64,000 bases of DNA from an uncultured Bacilli bacterium (GCA_934086145.1 CAKOHV010000005.1:1-64000), one strand, 5' to 3'; shown: positions 16,926 to 24,953, counted from the first letter of the stretch. Notes: generated from the letters alone by a model not told the origin. A program made the numbers and translations.

Positions 16926-17429
16926 TTAACTAAATTTAACCGTTATATACATTTCTTTATCAAATTCTTTTTGTATTCTTCTTATAACTTTGTTTGCTAC
17001 TTCATAATTATGTTGATTATTATTATCAATTACTACTGTTACATTACTATTATTAATTTTAACAAAGGCTTCATATTTAAACTCTTTTTTTATCATTTTT
17101 TCTAAAGCCTGTTCCATTCCTTTATTATTGTTGATATTAACTAAAGCCGTATAGGCCTCGCTCTTTTCCTCTGGTTTCGCAGCTTCACTAAGTAAAATAT
17201 TTTGATATTTTTCCAAATCCGCCATAACTTCTTCATCGCTTTGTACTCTTAAAGCTACTAACTCCGTACTTTCTTTAACAACCAAAGATGTATCCTCTGG
17301 ATCAGCCTTAACCTCATTGCTTTCAATTAGACTCTTTACATCTTCTTCGCCCATCCCCACATAAAAAATCGAAAGAACTAAGATAATACTAAACAATGTT
17401 ACAAACCATAAATTTTTTTTGTTAATCAT
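16926..17429 (-). CDS. spoIIIAH: SpoIIIAH-like channel protein
   Basis: SpoIIIAH sits in the mother-cell membrane and pairs with SpoIIQ across the engulfed forespore. The 167-residue protein has an N-terminal membrane span (about 8-26), a charged linker with many Glu, and a C-terminal ring-building-motif-like domain (residues about 95-165). This ends in EVANKVIRRIQKEFDKEMYITVKF, matching the YscJ/FliF-like part of SpoIIIAH. The rest of the spoIIIA operon is not next to it in this window. AT-rich upstream region is shared with the divergent 17537 gene. Confidence 0.82.
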   Translation of the reverse strand: MINKKNLWFVTLFSIILVLSIFYVGMGEEDVKSLIESNEVKADPEDTSLVVKESTELVALRVQSDEEVMADLEKYQNILLSEAAKPEEKSEAYTALVNINNNKGMEQALEKMIKKEFKYEAFVKINNSNVTVVIDNNNQHNYEVANKVIRRIQKEFDKEMYITVKFS

Positions 17430-17536
17430 TTTTTATTCCTCCATTATTACTAAAATATATTATTTTAATGTAAAATTTATACTCTCTAATTTACTAAAAG
17501 TAAAAAATAAGTTATTATATTAACAGGTGAGTTCAT

Positions 17537-17995
17537 ATGAATAAAAAAATTTCTAAATATTTAACTTTTACATGCATTACATTCTTTCTCTTAACTAATA
17601 TTGCTAATGCGGCTGTAAGTTCTAAGATTCATTTCTGTGAATATCCTGGAACTCTACGTGCTCTAAAAATTGTTGGAATTCTAATTATCCTCTTAAAAAT
17701 AGCCGCTCCTTTAATTCTAACTTATTCTGGCATCTCTGATTTAGTTAAAGTTGTCATAAGTGGTAAACAAGAGGACTTAACTGGTACTGCCGTTAAACTT
17801 TTCAAAAAATTAATTGCTGGTTTAATTATCTTTGTTATTCCCTCAATAGTTAATTATGCTTTTACTGAACTAATCGAAGTTGATAATTCTAGTTTTGACA
17901 ATTGCACCACCTGCATCTTTAGTATTGATAAATGTACAATTCCTGAGGAAGACCCTGAAATTCAAATACCTGATGATAACACAAATAAGAAATAA
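17537..17995 (+). CDS. VirB2/TrbC-like small secreted membrane protein
   Basis: 152 residues. A cleavable signal peptide is likely (residues 1-26, ending NIANAA), then two hydrophobic segments: about 42-66 (ALKIVGILIILLKIAAPLIL) and 90-112 (KKLIAGLIIFVIPSIVNYAF). They are joined by a short polar loop, the layout of VirB2/TrbC pilins. The tail has four close cysteines (CTTCIFSIDKC) and an acidic Asn/Asp/Pro end. No conjugation genes are nearby. It lies just before the bacteriocin exporter but a terminator separates them. A role as immunity or envelope protein is only a guess. Confidence 0.55.
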   Translation: MNKKISKYLTFTCITFFLLTNIANAAVSSKIHFCEYPGTLRALKIVGILIILLKIAAPLILTYSGISDLVKVVISGKQEDLTGTAVKLFKKLIAGLIIFVIPSIVNYAFTELIEVDNSSFDNCTTCIFSIDKCTIPEEDPEIQIPDDNTNKK

Positions 17996-18017
17996 CAAAA
18001 AAATTGTTATTTTTTTA
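17990..18017 (+). terminator. terminator after the VirB2-like gene
   Basis: AATAAC / GTTATT with an A-rich loop and seven T residues. Confidence 0.65.
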
Positions 18018-18076
18018 TTTGCTCAAAAGGATTTTTCCCTTTCAAAGATAATATATAAAGTGAAGGGAGGAAAAAA

Positions 18077-20104
18077 ATGAAAAAAATAGTTGTTCTTCAA
18101 AGCAATATAAGTGACTGTGGTGCCTGCTGTCTTAGTTCTATCATAAAATACTACAATGGTTACATTCCTTTAGAAATAATCAAAACGGATACTAATACTA
18201 CAACTAAAGGAACAACAGCTTACAACCTCAAAAAAGCTGCTGAAAAATATGGTTTTAACGTTTTTGGTACTAAAACTACTGTGATTCAAAACGAGCTCTT
18301 ACCGGTTATTGCTCACACTAATGATAATAATTTATTACACTTCGTTGTCATATACAAATTAAGTGGAAAATATTATTACTTAATGGATCCAGCCAAAGGG
18401 TATATAAAAGTTAAAAAAGAAGAATTCTTAAAAAAATGGACGAATATTATCCTTGTCCTAAAACCTTTAAATCAACTACCACAATATGATAAAAATAGTA
18501 TTTTAAAAGATATGCTTAATAATATTTCGCCAACCGATCAAAAGCTAATCATTAAAATAATTTTTCTAAGCATTATTTTAACAATAATTTCTATCATCTT
18601 AAGCTACCAATTAAAAACCACCATGTATTTTATTGAAAATAATACTTATCAAGTAGTCCTATTCACATCACTTATTTTTATCTTTCTTAGTTTATTAAAA
18701 ACATATCTTTCTTATAAAAAAGAAGAATATGCTATTTATTTAAATAAGAATTTAAATTTGAAAGTAATTATTCCTTTTCTTAAACATATTTTTCAGCTCC
18801 CTTTATCAGTTATTAAAACTAAAAGCCAAGGCGAAATCATAACTCGTTTTAACGAATTAAATAACCTAAAAGACTTAATTAGTGAGATTATCATTACCAT
18901 TCTTTTAGAACTTTTAATGGCTATAAGTTCCTTCTTTATCCTTTATAACATTAATCGAAATTTATTTTTAATTCTTTGTATAATTTCTTTAATGTATATA
19001 ATCCTTGGTTTTATAACCAATCCTCTTATCAACAAGAAGATAACTGATAACATTGACCTAGAAACCATTTTCACCAGTACTTTTCTCGAAAAAATAGCTA
19101 GTTTAGACACTATTAAAAATTTATCTTTAGAAAATAAAACTAACAACCAACTTATTAATGCTTATTGCCCATACTTAGGCAATACCTTAAATTTCCAAAA
19201 TTTTACTAATAAATGTAATATCATCAAAACAATTCTAGGAGAAAGTAGTCTTATCTTATTAAATGCCATTGGCTTTACTTTAGTTGCGCAAAATAAACTT
19301 GCTTTAATTGACTTAATAACCTTTAATTCATTACTAGTATACTATTTTGACCCTATAAAAAATTGTGTGAATTTGTTACCTAAATTAAATTTAATCAAAA
19401 TATCCATTGCCAAAATAAATGAATTTTATTACATAACAGAAGAAAATGAAGGAACGTTAGAACCATTCCATAATGGCAAGATAAACATCAAAGATTTAAC
19501 TTATTCATATGATAATTACCATTATTTATTAAAAAATATTAGTTTAACTATTAACCAAAGTGAAAAAATTCTCTTAAAAGGACCAAGTGGAAGTGGCAAA
19601 TCGACTTTATGTCAAATCATTAATAAGACCTTAAACAATTACCATGGAGCTATCACTATTGATGAGGTAAATATTAAAGACTATAGTCTTAAAACTATAA
19701 AAAAGAATGTTAGATATGTCTCGCAAAAGGAACGTCTTTTTACTGATACTATTGAAAATAATATAACTCTAAAAAATAAATATAGTAAAAGACAATTATA
19801 CGAAGTTATTAAGATTACTAAAGTTGCCGAAATAATCGATCAAAAAGTTTTAAGATTGAATACAGTTTTGTTAGATAGTGGTTCCAACCTAAGTGGAGGT
19901 GAACGCCAACGCCTTATCTTAGCTCGCGCTATCATTGACAAACCGCCCATATTGATACTAGACGAATCACTAAGCGAAGTAGATGAAAGTTTAGAAAGAC
20001 AGATTTTAAAAGATCTTAGTACTTTTTTAAGTAATTCAACCATTATCTATGTTTCTCACCATCAAACAATACCAAATTATCGAACTATCAATTTAGATGC
20101 CTAA
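18077..20104 (+). CDS. C39-peptidase ABC transporter for double-glycine peptides
   Basis: This 675-residue protein cleaves Gly-Gly leaders and exports the mature peptide. Residues 1-130 are a C39 peptidase with the QSNISDCGACCLS motif (Gln8 oxyanion, Cys14 nucleophile), His88 in LLHFVVIY and Asp104 in MDPAKG, so the triad is complete. The membrane domain covers about 155-450. The ATPase has Walker A GPSGSGKST near 501, signature LSGGERQR near 604, Walker B LILDES and the VSHH His. GGGAGG precedes the ATG. It overlaps the accessory gene by eight bases and heads an operon that ends with two Gly-Gly leader peptides. Confidence 0.95.
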   Translation: MKKIVVLQSNISDCGACCLSSIIKYYNGYIPLEIIKTDTNTTTKGTTAYNLKKAAEKYGFNVFGTKTTVIQNELLPVIAHTNDNNLLHFVVIYKLSGKYYYLMDPAKGYIKVKKEEFLKKWTNIILVLKPLNQLPQYDKNSILKDMLNNISPTDQKLIIKIIFLSIILTIISIILSYQLKTTMYFIENNTYQVVLFTSLIFIFLSLLKTYLSYKKEEYAIYLNKNLNLKVIIPFLKHIFQLPLSVIKTKSQGEIITRFNELNNLKDLISEIIITILLELLMAISSFFILYNINRNLFLILCIISLMYIILGFITNPLINKKITDNIDLETIFTSTFLEKIASLDTIKNLSLENKTNNQLINAYCPYLGNTLNFQNFTNKCNIIKTILGESSLILLNAIGFTLVAQNKLALIDLITFNSLLVYYFDPIKNCVNLLPKLNLIKISIAKINEFYYITEENEGTLEPFHNGKINIKDLTYSYDNYHYLLKNISLTINQSEKILLKGPSGSGKSTLCQIINKTLNNYHGAITIDEVNIKDYSLKTIKKNVRYVSQKERLFTDTIENNITLKNKYSKRQLYEVIKITKVAEIIDQKVLRLNTVLLDSGSNLSGGERQRLILARAIIDKPPILILDESLSEVDESLERQILKDLSTFLSNSTIIYVSHHQTIPNYRTINLDA

Positions 20105-20519
20105 TTTAAATGAATATATATTACTTAAAAAAAGTCCCCCGCAAGCTCTTTTTCTAAAAATCTTAATTATAATCTTTCTTTTTATCCTCATAATGTCTTT
20201 TTACATCAAAATTCCAGATACTAAAACATTTACGGCTCTTATTACTTGTCAAGAAGATTGCCAAATTGAACTGCTGATTCCATCGAATCAAATGGATCTC
20301 TTAAACCAACATCCAACTTTAGTTTATCAAGACAAAACATATCATATAACAAATATTAATATTGCCGAACTAACTTTTAATAATGATATTCCTGCTGCAA
20401 AGGTAATTATTACTAGTGACTTAAAAGTCTCTATGGCCAATTTTATAAACATAAAATTACAATATAATAAACAAAGAATAATAAACAAAATAATTAATTT
20501 AATAATAGGGAAGGAGTAA
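20097..20519 (+). CDS. minimal HlyD-like bacteriocin secretion accessory protein
   Basis: A 140-residue bitopic protein: cytoplasmic N-terminus, one membrane span (about 19-38), then an external beta-rich domain. FTALITCQEDCQIELLIPSNQ and KTYHITNINIAELTF resemble the lipoyl/barrel parts of HlyD-family adaptors. The long coiled coil of usual accessory proteins (about 450 aa) is missing. It overlaps the exporter gene, and its last codons contain the AAGGAG used by the first precursor peptide. Function by context: partner of the C39 exporter. Homology to HlyD is inferred from topology rather than from a strong motif. Confidence 0.65.
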   Translation: MPNLNEYILLKKSPPQALFLKILIIIFLFILIMSFYIKIPDTKTFTALITCQEDCQIELLIPSNQMDLLNQHPTLVYQDKTYHITNINIAELTFNNDIPAAKVIITSDLKVSMANFINIKLQYNKQRIINKIINLIIGKE

Positions 20520-20520
20520 A

Positions 20521-20664
20521 ATGAACAGATTAGAAGCCCAAGAACTTATTAAAATCGAAGGTGGAGCCAAATATGGAGCCTTTGTTATTATTGGCGGTGC
20601 CATAACCTTCATTATTGGTTTTATTAATGGTCTTTTAAGACCTAAAACATGTTCAAGTAAATAA
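20521..20664 (+). CDS. double-glycine-leader bacteriocin precursor, peptide A
   Basis: A 47-residue precursor. The 15-residue leader MNRLEAQELIKIEGG fits the class II consensus (Leu, Glu-Leu, Ile, Gly-Gly). The 32-residue core starts AKYGAFVIIGG and continues as a hydrophobic helix with a GxxxG motif (GFING), then the polar end LLRPKTCSSK with one Cys. AAGGAG sits just before the ATG, inside the end of the accessory gene, and the gap is one base. With peptide B it fits a two-peptide pore-forming bacteriocin. No homologue is recognised by name. Confidence 0.85.
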   Translation: MNRLEAQELIKIEGGAKYGAFVIIGGAITFIIGFINGLLRPKTCSSK

Positions 20665-20666
20665 AT

Positions 20667-20828
20667 ATGTCAAAAATGTCTAATGAAAAATTAATAACTA
20701 TTGAAGGAGGAGCATCAATTAATGCATCCCTCCTAAATGCTATAGCTCGTGCTGGCGAATTCTTTTATGACCTAGGACGCTCGCTTGGAACCGTTGCACG
20801 AATGATTTACAGCAAGAAAAAATGTTAA
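20667..20828 (+). CDS. double-glycine-leader bacteriocin precursor, peptide B
   Basis: A 53-residue precursor. The leader MSKMSNEKLITIEGG is also 15 residues with the same LIxIEGG end. The 38-residue core (start ASINASLLNAIARAG) is amphipathic, holds GRSLG (GxxxG) and AIARA (a GxxxG-like motif), and ends cationic, SKKKC. It starts two bases after the stop of peptide A with little ribosome site of its own, so translation is probably coupled. An internal ATG at 20676 is possible, but the equal leader lengths favour the first. A terminator follows directly, so peptide B closes the operon. Confidence 0.83.
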   Translation: MSKMSNEKLITIEGGASINASLLNAIARAGEFFYDLGRSLGTVARMIYSKKKC

Positions 20829-20852
20829 AAGAAGAGAAAAACTCTTCTTTTT
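20827..20852 (+). terminator. terminator after the bacteriocin operon
   Basis: AAAAGAAGAG / CTCTTCTTTT with a five-base loop and T tail, overlapping the stop of peptide B. Confidence 0.85.
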
Positions 20853-20908
20853 AATTGCTTTAATCAACTAATAAATGATATAATTAAAATAATAAAGGAA
20901 GTGGCACA

Positions 20909-21718
20909 ATGAAAAGAAAGAATGGCTTTATCTCAATGTCCTTAATATATTCCTTTTTTATTGTTTTCGTCGCTATTTCAATTTCTTTACTAGCGATTTA
21001 TTCATCAAATATCAATTTAGTCAAGAATATCAATAAAGAAATTAAAAGTGACTTAACGGATAAAGGTAATAAAGACTTAGTTGTTTTAACTAATTTAATA
21101 AGAGACGGAAGTTTTGAAGAAACTCCATCTCCATGGCAGTTACCAGCAGGAACTGAAATAAGTACTATCCAAAGATATTATGGACTTAGAAGTTTACATA
21201 CTACATCTGCAGCCAGTAGTTACGTTGAAAGCACAGCTATTACCTTGGTTAGTGGTCATTACTATTATTTCCAACGAATTTATCAAGCTCCGCTGGGAAC
21301 TAACGGCTATGCAAACCTTAATGATACCCCTACAGAAGTTCTTATCGGTAATAAAAATATTATCAGAAGACAAACCGCTCGCCCTTGTACTGGTTGGAAT
21401 CATATTACTCCAACAACGACAATTGCGACCGATAACTGTGGTAATTCCCGTAATATGGAAAGAACCGTTGAAGTATCTGTCTTCGTCTATGAGGGATCCA
21501 GTGGTAGCTATAAACTACAAATAAAATCAAGTAATAACGACCTTTATACTGACGGTTATATTTTAGTTGATTTAACAGCTTCTTTAGGTCAAGCCAAAAT
21601 AAATAGTTTACCAACTACTAATCGTACTACCATCCTTGCTAATGCCATCGATAAAATGATTGATTCTAATTATTTTGAGGGTAAAAAAATCTTTACAACC
21701 TATCAAACTGGGTTATAA
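20909..21718 (+). CDS. prepilin-like surface protein with carbohydrate-binding-type domain
   Basis: 269 residues. The N-terminus MKRKNGFISMSLIYSFF is a short basic stretch, Gly-Phe, and a long hydrophobic helix, which looks like a type IV pilin/pseudopilin signal, though the usual Glu5 is absent. After a charged helix, the part from about 65 on starts LIRDGSFEETPSPWQLP and holds GLRSLHTTSA and GHYYYFQRIYQ. This pattern is seen in galactose-binding-like beta-sandwich modules (CBM4/9-type). It ends with a helical tail. Likely a cell-surface adhesin or minor pilin. It has its own promoter region, after the bacteriocin terminator. Confidence 0.55.
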   Translation: MKRKNGFISMSLIYSFFIVFVAISISLLAIYSSNINLVKNINKEIKSDLTDKGNKDLVVLTNLIRDGSFEETPSPWQLPAGTEISTIQRYYGLRSLHTTSAASSYVESTAITLVSGHYYYFQRIYQAPLGTNGYANLNDTPTEVLIGNKNIIRRQTARPCTGWNHITPTTTIATDNCGNSRNMERTVEVSVFVYEGSSGSYKLQIKSSNNDLYTDGYILVDLTASLGQAKINSLPTTNRTTILANAIDKMIDSNYFEGKKIFTTYQTGL

Positions 21719-21721
21719 CAA

Positions 21722-21751
21722 CAAAAAAGCCTTTATTTTAAAGGTTTTTTC
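21722..21751 (+). terminator. terminator before rpsU
   Basis: CCTTTA / TAAAGG stem in an A-tract/T-tract setting, ending TTTTTT. Confidence 0.7.
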
Positions 21752-21811
21752 TTGTTTTTTAGCTTCTTGAGTGTTATAATCATAAATAGCTGAAGAAGGG
21801 AGGGAAAATTG

Positions 21812-22006
21812 ATGACTAAAGTTGTAGTACAAAACGGTAACATTGACGGTGCTTTAAGAAAATTTAAAATGAAAGTTGCCAAAAGTGGAGTCCCTTCTGA
21901 ACTTAAAAAGAGAAAATGCTATGATAAGCCAGGTGTAAAAAGACGTAAGGCTAAAGAAGAAATGATTAGAAATTCTCGTAAACGTAGAAAAAGCAATAGA
22001 GACTAA
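21812..22006 (+). CDS. rpsU: 30S ribosomal protein S21
   Basis: A 64-residue basic protein with the S21 order: VVVQNGNIDGALRKFKMKVAKSG, the ELKKRKCYDKPGVKRRKAK segment and a basic tail. S21 sits at the mRNA exit region of the 30S subunit. The ATG at 21812 follows GGAGGG at good spacing; the TTG just before is not needed. It begins the conserved rpsU-yqeY-yqfC-yqfD block. Confidence 0.96.
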   Translation: MTKVVVQNGNIDGALRKFKMKVAKSGVPSELKKRKCYDKPGVKRRKAKEEMIRNSRKRRKSNRD

Positions 22007-22025
22007 TTAAAAGTAGGTGAAAATC

Positions 22026-22463
22026 TTGCAAGAAAAAATAACAAAAGATATGACACAGGCTATGAAAGAACAAAATAAATTTGCTTTATCAGTTCTAAGA
22101 ATGCTAAAAAGTGCTCTTCAACTAGAAAAAATTAGTAAAAATCATGATTTAAGTGATGAAGAAGTTATAAATGTCATCAAAAAACAAGTAAAAGCTCGTA
22201 AAGATAGCATCGTTGAGTATGAAAAATACGAAAAACAAGACGAAGTAGCAAAATTAAAACAAGAAATAGAAGTTTTAAGTGCTTACTTACCAGCAGAATT
22301 ATCTGAAGCAGAAATTGACAAAGCCTTAGATGAAATATTTGCTGAATTACAACCTGCTAGTATTAAAGATATGGGCAAAGTAATGAAAGAAGCAACAACT
22401 CGAATTGGAACCGTTGCTGATATGTCACTTGTAAGTAAAAAAGTAAAAGCAAAATTGCAATAA
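22026..22463 (+). CDS. yqeY: YqeY, GatB/YqeY-domain protein
   Basis: A 145-residue helical protein of the GatB/YqeY family, which resembles the tail domain of the Asp/Glu-tRNA amidotransferase GatB; its own role is unsettled. Motifs: ITKDMTQAMKEQNKFALSVLRMLKSAL, DEEVINVIKKQVKARKDS, and the C-terminal DMGKVMKEATTRIGTVADM. AGGTGA precedes a TTG at 22026 at correct spacing; the GTG at 22017 is part of that ribosome site. Located after rpsU as in B. subtilis. Confidence 0.92.
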   Translation: MQEKITKDMTQAMKEQNKFALSVLRMLKSALQLEKISKNHDLSDEEVINVIKKQVKARKDSIVEYEKYEKQDEVAKLKQEIEVLSAYLPAELSEAEIDKALDEIFAELQPASIKDMGKVMKEATTRIGTVADMSLVSKKVKAKLQ

Positions 22464-22487
22464 GAAGACTAAAAGTCTTCTTTTTTT
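22462..22487 (+). terminator. terminator after yqeY
   Basis: AGAAGACT / AGTCTTCT with a tri-A loop and a T run; it separates rpsU-yqeY from yqfCD. Confidence 0.8.
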
Positions 22488-22511
22488 AATATAATTCCAT
22501 AGGTGATTTAA

Positions 22512-22754
22512 ATGGAATTATCTAACATAAAACAATTTCTTAGAAATAAAAAATATGGAATCGACATTTACGACAACAACATTTATATTAATAATTACCA
22601 AAAAATAGATTATATTTCTGAAAACTTAATTATTTTAATCTTTGCCAATTTCAAATTAAAAATCAAAGGTCAACAAATTACGGTTATAAAAATGGTTAAT
22701 CAAGAATTAATCTTTAATATCAAAATAGAAAGTTTAGAATTCCTTTATGAATAA
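22512..22754 (+). CDS. yqfC: YqfC-like sporulation protein
   Basis: 80 residues, beta-rich, with NNIYINNYQKIDYISENLI and FKLKIKGQQITVIKMVNQEL, the pattern of YqfC proteins of spore formers: short paired strands ending in an ELIFNIKIESLEF-type segment. It overlaps yqfD by eight bases and sits at the same place as in B. subtilis, where yqfC is under sigma-E. An AGGTGA site precedes the ATG. Confidence 0.85.
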   Translation: MELSNIKQFLRNKKYGIDIYDNNIYINNYQKIDYISENLIILIFANFKLKIKGQQITVIKMVNQELIFNIKIESLEFLYE

Positions 22755-23871
22755 CCATATTTTTATCAAAATAACGACTAGAACTCCTTATCAAATGATT
22801 AAAACTTTCCGTAATTTAAAAATTAATATTTACAACATAACTTATAACAAAGATAATGTTATCTTTGAAATAGATAAAAAAAACTATCCTAAAATCCAAA
22901 AAAATTACCATGCCACTGTTATAAAAGGGGATTTTTTTCAAAGTATAACTCTTTTAATAAAAAATAAATTACCTAAAATTATTTCTCTCGTTTTCTTTTT
23001 TATCTTAATAAGTATATATCAGAATTTTATTATCAAAATTGATATTATTACTGAAGATACCAAAATTCGCGAATTAATTCAAAAAGAATTACTACACAAC
23101 GATTTTTTACCTTATCATTTTAAAAAATCAGCTTCAACGATTAATAAACTTAAAAATAAAATCATAAATAACAATAAAGACCAAATTGAATGGTTAAACA
23201 TTGAACAAATCGGGATGAAATATCAAATTAACGTTGAACCTAAAGTAACTATTACGCCGGTTAAAGATCAAAACAAATGCCATATTATTGCTCGTAAAGA
23301 TGCCACTATTACCAAAATTATATCCAGTAAAGGTGAAGAAGTAAAAGAAATAAATGATAACGTCAAAAAAGGCGATATTATCATCAATGGTACTATCAAA
23401 TTAAATGAACAAGATATTGCTAAAACCTGTGCCACCGGTCATGTTTATGGCAAAACTTGGTATACTGTTCATATTACGACCACTAAAACCTACGAAAAAA
23501 TCATTCCGCAAACCAAAATACGCTATAATCTTTTATTTGAACATCACAACCAAAAAAACAAAATATTCCGTAGTCGCTTAAAGGACCATCTTGATGAAAA
23601 TAAAAAAATTTTTTCTTTCTTCGGCTATAAATTGTTTTTTCAAAAAGAACATGAAATAAGCAAAGAAATCAAAGAATACACACCGGAAGAGTTAGATAAA
23701 AAAGTTAACGAACTAATAAATGCTAAAATCAAAAATATAACCCACCAAGAAAATTCAATATTAGATAAAAAAGTTTTGAAAAAAGAAGAAAATAATAGTA
23801 CAATAAGTATTGATATATTTATTGTAGCTGAAGAGGAAATAGGCCAACAAGTAATAATCACAGAAGAGTAG
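22747..23871 (+). CDS. yqfD: YqfD sporulation protein
   Basis: YqfD is a mother-cell membrane protein of endospore formers with unclear mechanism. The 374-residue protein has a soluble N-terminal part, one membrane span near 78-96 (LPKIISLVFFFILISIYQNFI), and a large outer domain. The outer domain includes IEWLNIEQIGMKYQINVEPKV-like strands, CHIIARKDATITKIISSKGE, and KKGDIIINGTI, matching the family. Its start lies inside yqfC. phoH and pgpH (yqfF), which follow in B. subtilis, are absent here. Confidence 0.9.
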   Translation: MNNHIFIKITTRTPYQMIKTFRNLKINIYNITYNKDNVIFEIDKKNYPKIQKNYHATVIKGDFFQSITLLIKNKLPKIISLVFFFILISIYQNFIIKIDIITEDTKIRELIQKELLHNDFLPYHFKKSASTINKLKNKIINNNKDQIEWLNIEQIGMKYQINVEPKVTITPVKDQNKCHIIARKDATITKIISSKGEEVKEINDNVKKGDIIINGTIKLNEQDIAKTCATGHVYGKTWYTVHITTTKTYEKIIPQTKIRYNLLFEHHNQKNKIFRSRLKDHLDENKKIFSFFGYKLFFQKEHEISKEIKEYTPEELDKKVNELINAKIKNITHQENSILDKKVLKKEENNSTISIDIFIVAEEEIGQQVIITEE

Positions 23872-23878
23872 GTGACTT

Positions 23879-24508
23879 ATGGAAAATTTATCTCCTTTTT
23901 TTGATACTTTAGAGTGGGTCGTCAAAAATACCTGGCCAATGCTAACTTTATTTATTGTTATAATCTGTGTTGTGCGCCTAAGTGCTACCATCATCAATCA
24001 TGAAAAATTTATCTTTTATAAGGACTTCTATTCCTTATTAGCTATAATATATTTCCTATTATTATACTATCTATTGTTAAGTACTGAAAAAGCCGCTAGC
24101 GGAGTTAACCTAACGCCTTTTAAAGAAATGACTAGATATCGTATTGGTTCTAATTTGTTCGTTTACAATGTTATCGGTAATATTGCCTTATTTATTCCTT
24201 ATGGTTATTTCATCTCCGATACTTTAAAAGCCAAAAAAGTAACCCATATTTTCATCCCTGCCCTCATAACCAGTTTGACAGCAGAGATAATTCAGTATAA
24301 AATAGGACGTGCATTTGATGTTGATGATGTCATCTTAAATGTAGCCGGTGCCATAATAGGTCTCCTAATTTATTTAAGTATTCAAAAAATAAAAGATAAA
24401 TTACCGGCGTTTCTTAAAAATAATATATTTTATAACATACTAGCAGTAATTGTCCTAATCATAATTATTTGCTGTATCGGAAAATCTTTTGCAATAGGAT
24501 GGATGTAA
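23879..24508 (+). CDS. VanZ-like membrane protein
   Basis: 209 residues with five or six membrane spans. The VanZ hallmark is present: VNLTPFKEMTRYRIG, NVIGNIALFIPYGYF, TSLTAEIIQYKIGRAFDVDDVILNVAGAIIG. Members are linked to teicoplanin resistance or lipid/wall functions, but the activity is not established for most. It stands where phoH usually lies between yqfD and ybeY, one base ahead of ybeY. Confidence 0.85.
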   Translation: MENLSPFFDTLEWVVKNTWPMLTLFIVIICVVRLSATIINHEKFIFYKDFYSLLAIIYFLLLYYLLLSTEKAASGVNLTPFKEMTRYRIGSNLFVYNVIGNIALFIPYGYFISDTLKAKKVTHIFIPALITSLTAEIIQYKIGRAFDVDDVILNVAGAIIGLLIYLSIQKIKDKLPAFLKNNIFYNILAVIVLIIIICCIGKSFAIGWM

Positions 24509-24509
24509 T

Positions 24510-24953
24510 ATGAATAATGAATTTACTATAGAAGATAACAATTTATATCAAGATTATGACTACTTATATGGTGTTTTAAATGCAACTTTAAAACATGAAA
24601 AAGTTAAAAATGCTATTTTTTCAATCATTTTTGTCGAAGATGATGAAATACATCGTATTAATCGCGACTATCGTAAGGTTGATCGCGTTACCGATGTTAT
24701 TTCGTTTGCATTTGAAGATAATGAAGAAATGGTGTATAATGACATAAGAGTCCTTGGGGATATTTATATTTGTATTCCGCAAATGAAAAGACAAGCTATC
24801 AGCTATGGTCATAGTGAAAAAAGAGAACTATCATTTTTAGCAGTTCATGGTTTATTACACCTTTTAGGTTACGATCATATGACTAAAGAAGATGAAGAAG
24901 AAATGTTTGGACTACAGGAGTTGATTTTAGATGGCGAAAATATCAAGAGATGA
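24510..24953 (+). CDS. ybeY: YbeY endoribonuclease / rRNA maturation factor
   Basis: YbeY acts in 16S rRNA 3' maturation and 70S quality control. The 147-residue protein has the metal site HGLLHLLGYDH (His113, His117, His123), and the upstream DRVTDVISFAFE and LGDIYICI segments. It overlaps dgkA by 23 bases. Order ybeY-dgkA-era is the standard Bacillota arrangement. Confidence 0.95.
   Translation: MNNEFTIEDNNLYQDYDYLYGVLNATLKHEKVKNAIFSIIFVEDDEIHRINRDYRKVDRVTDVISFAFEDNEEMVYNDIRVLGDIYICIPQMKRQAISYGHSEKRELSFLAVHGLLHLLGYDHMTKEDEEEMFGLQELILDGENIKR

Noticed and set aside
17880..18080. Plus-strand 66-codon frame between the VirB2-like gene and the exporter
   Set aside because: It runs out of frame through the end of the first gene and through a terminator, with no ribosome site.
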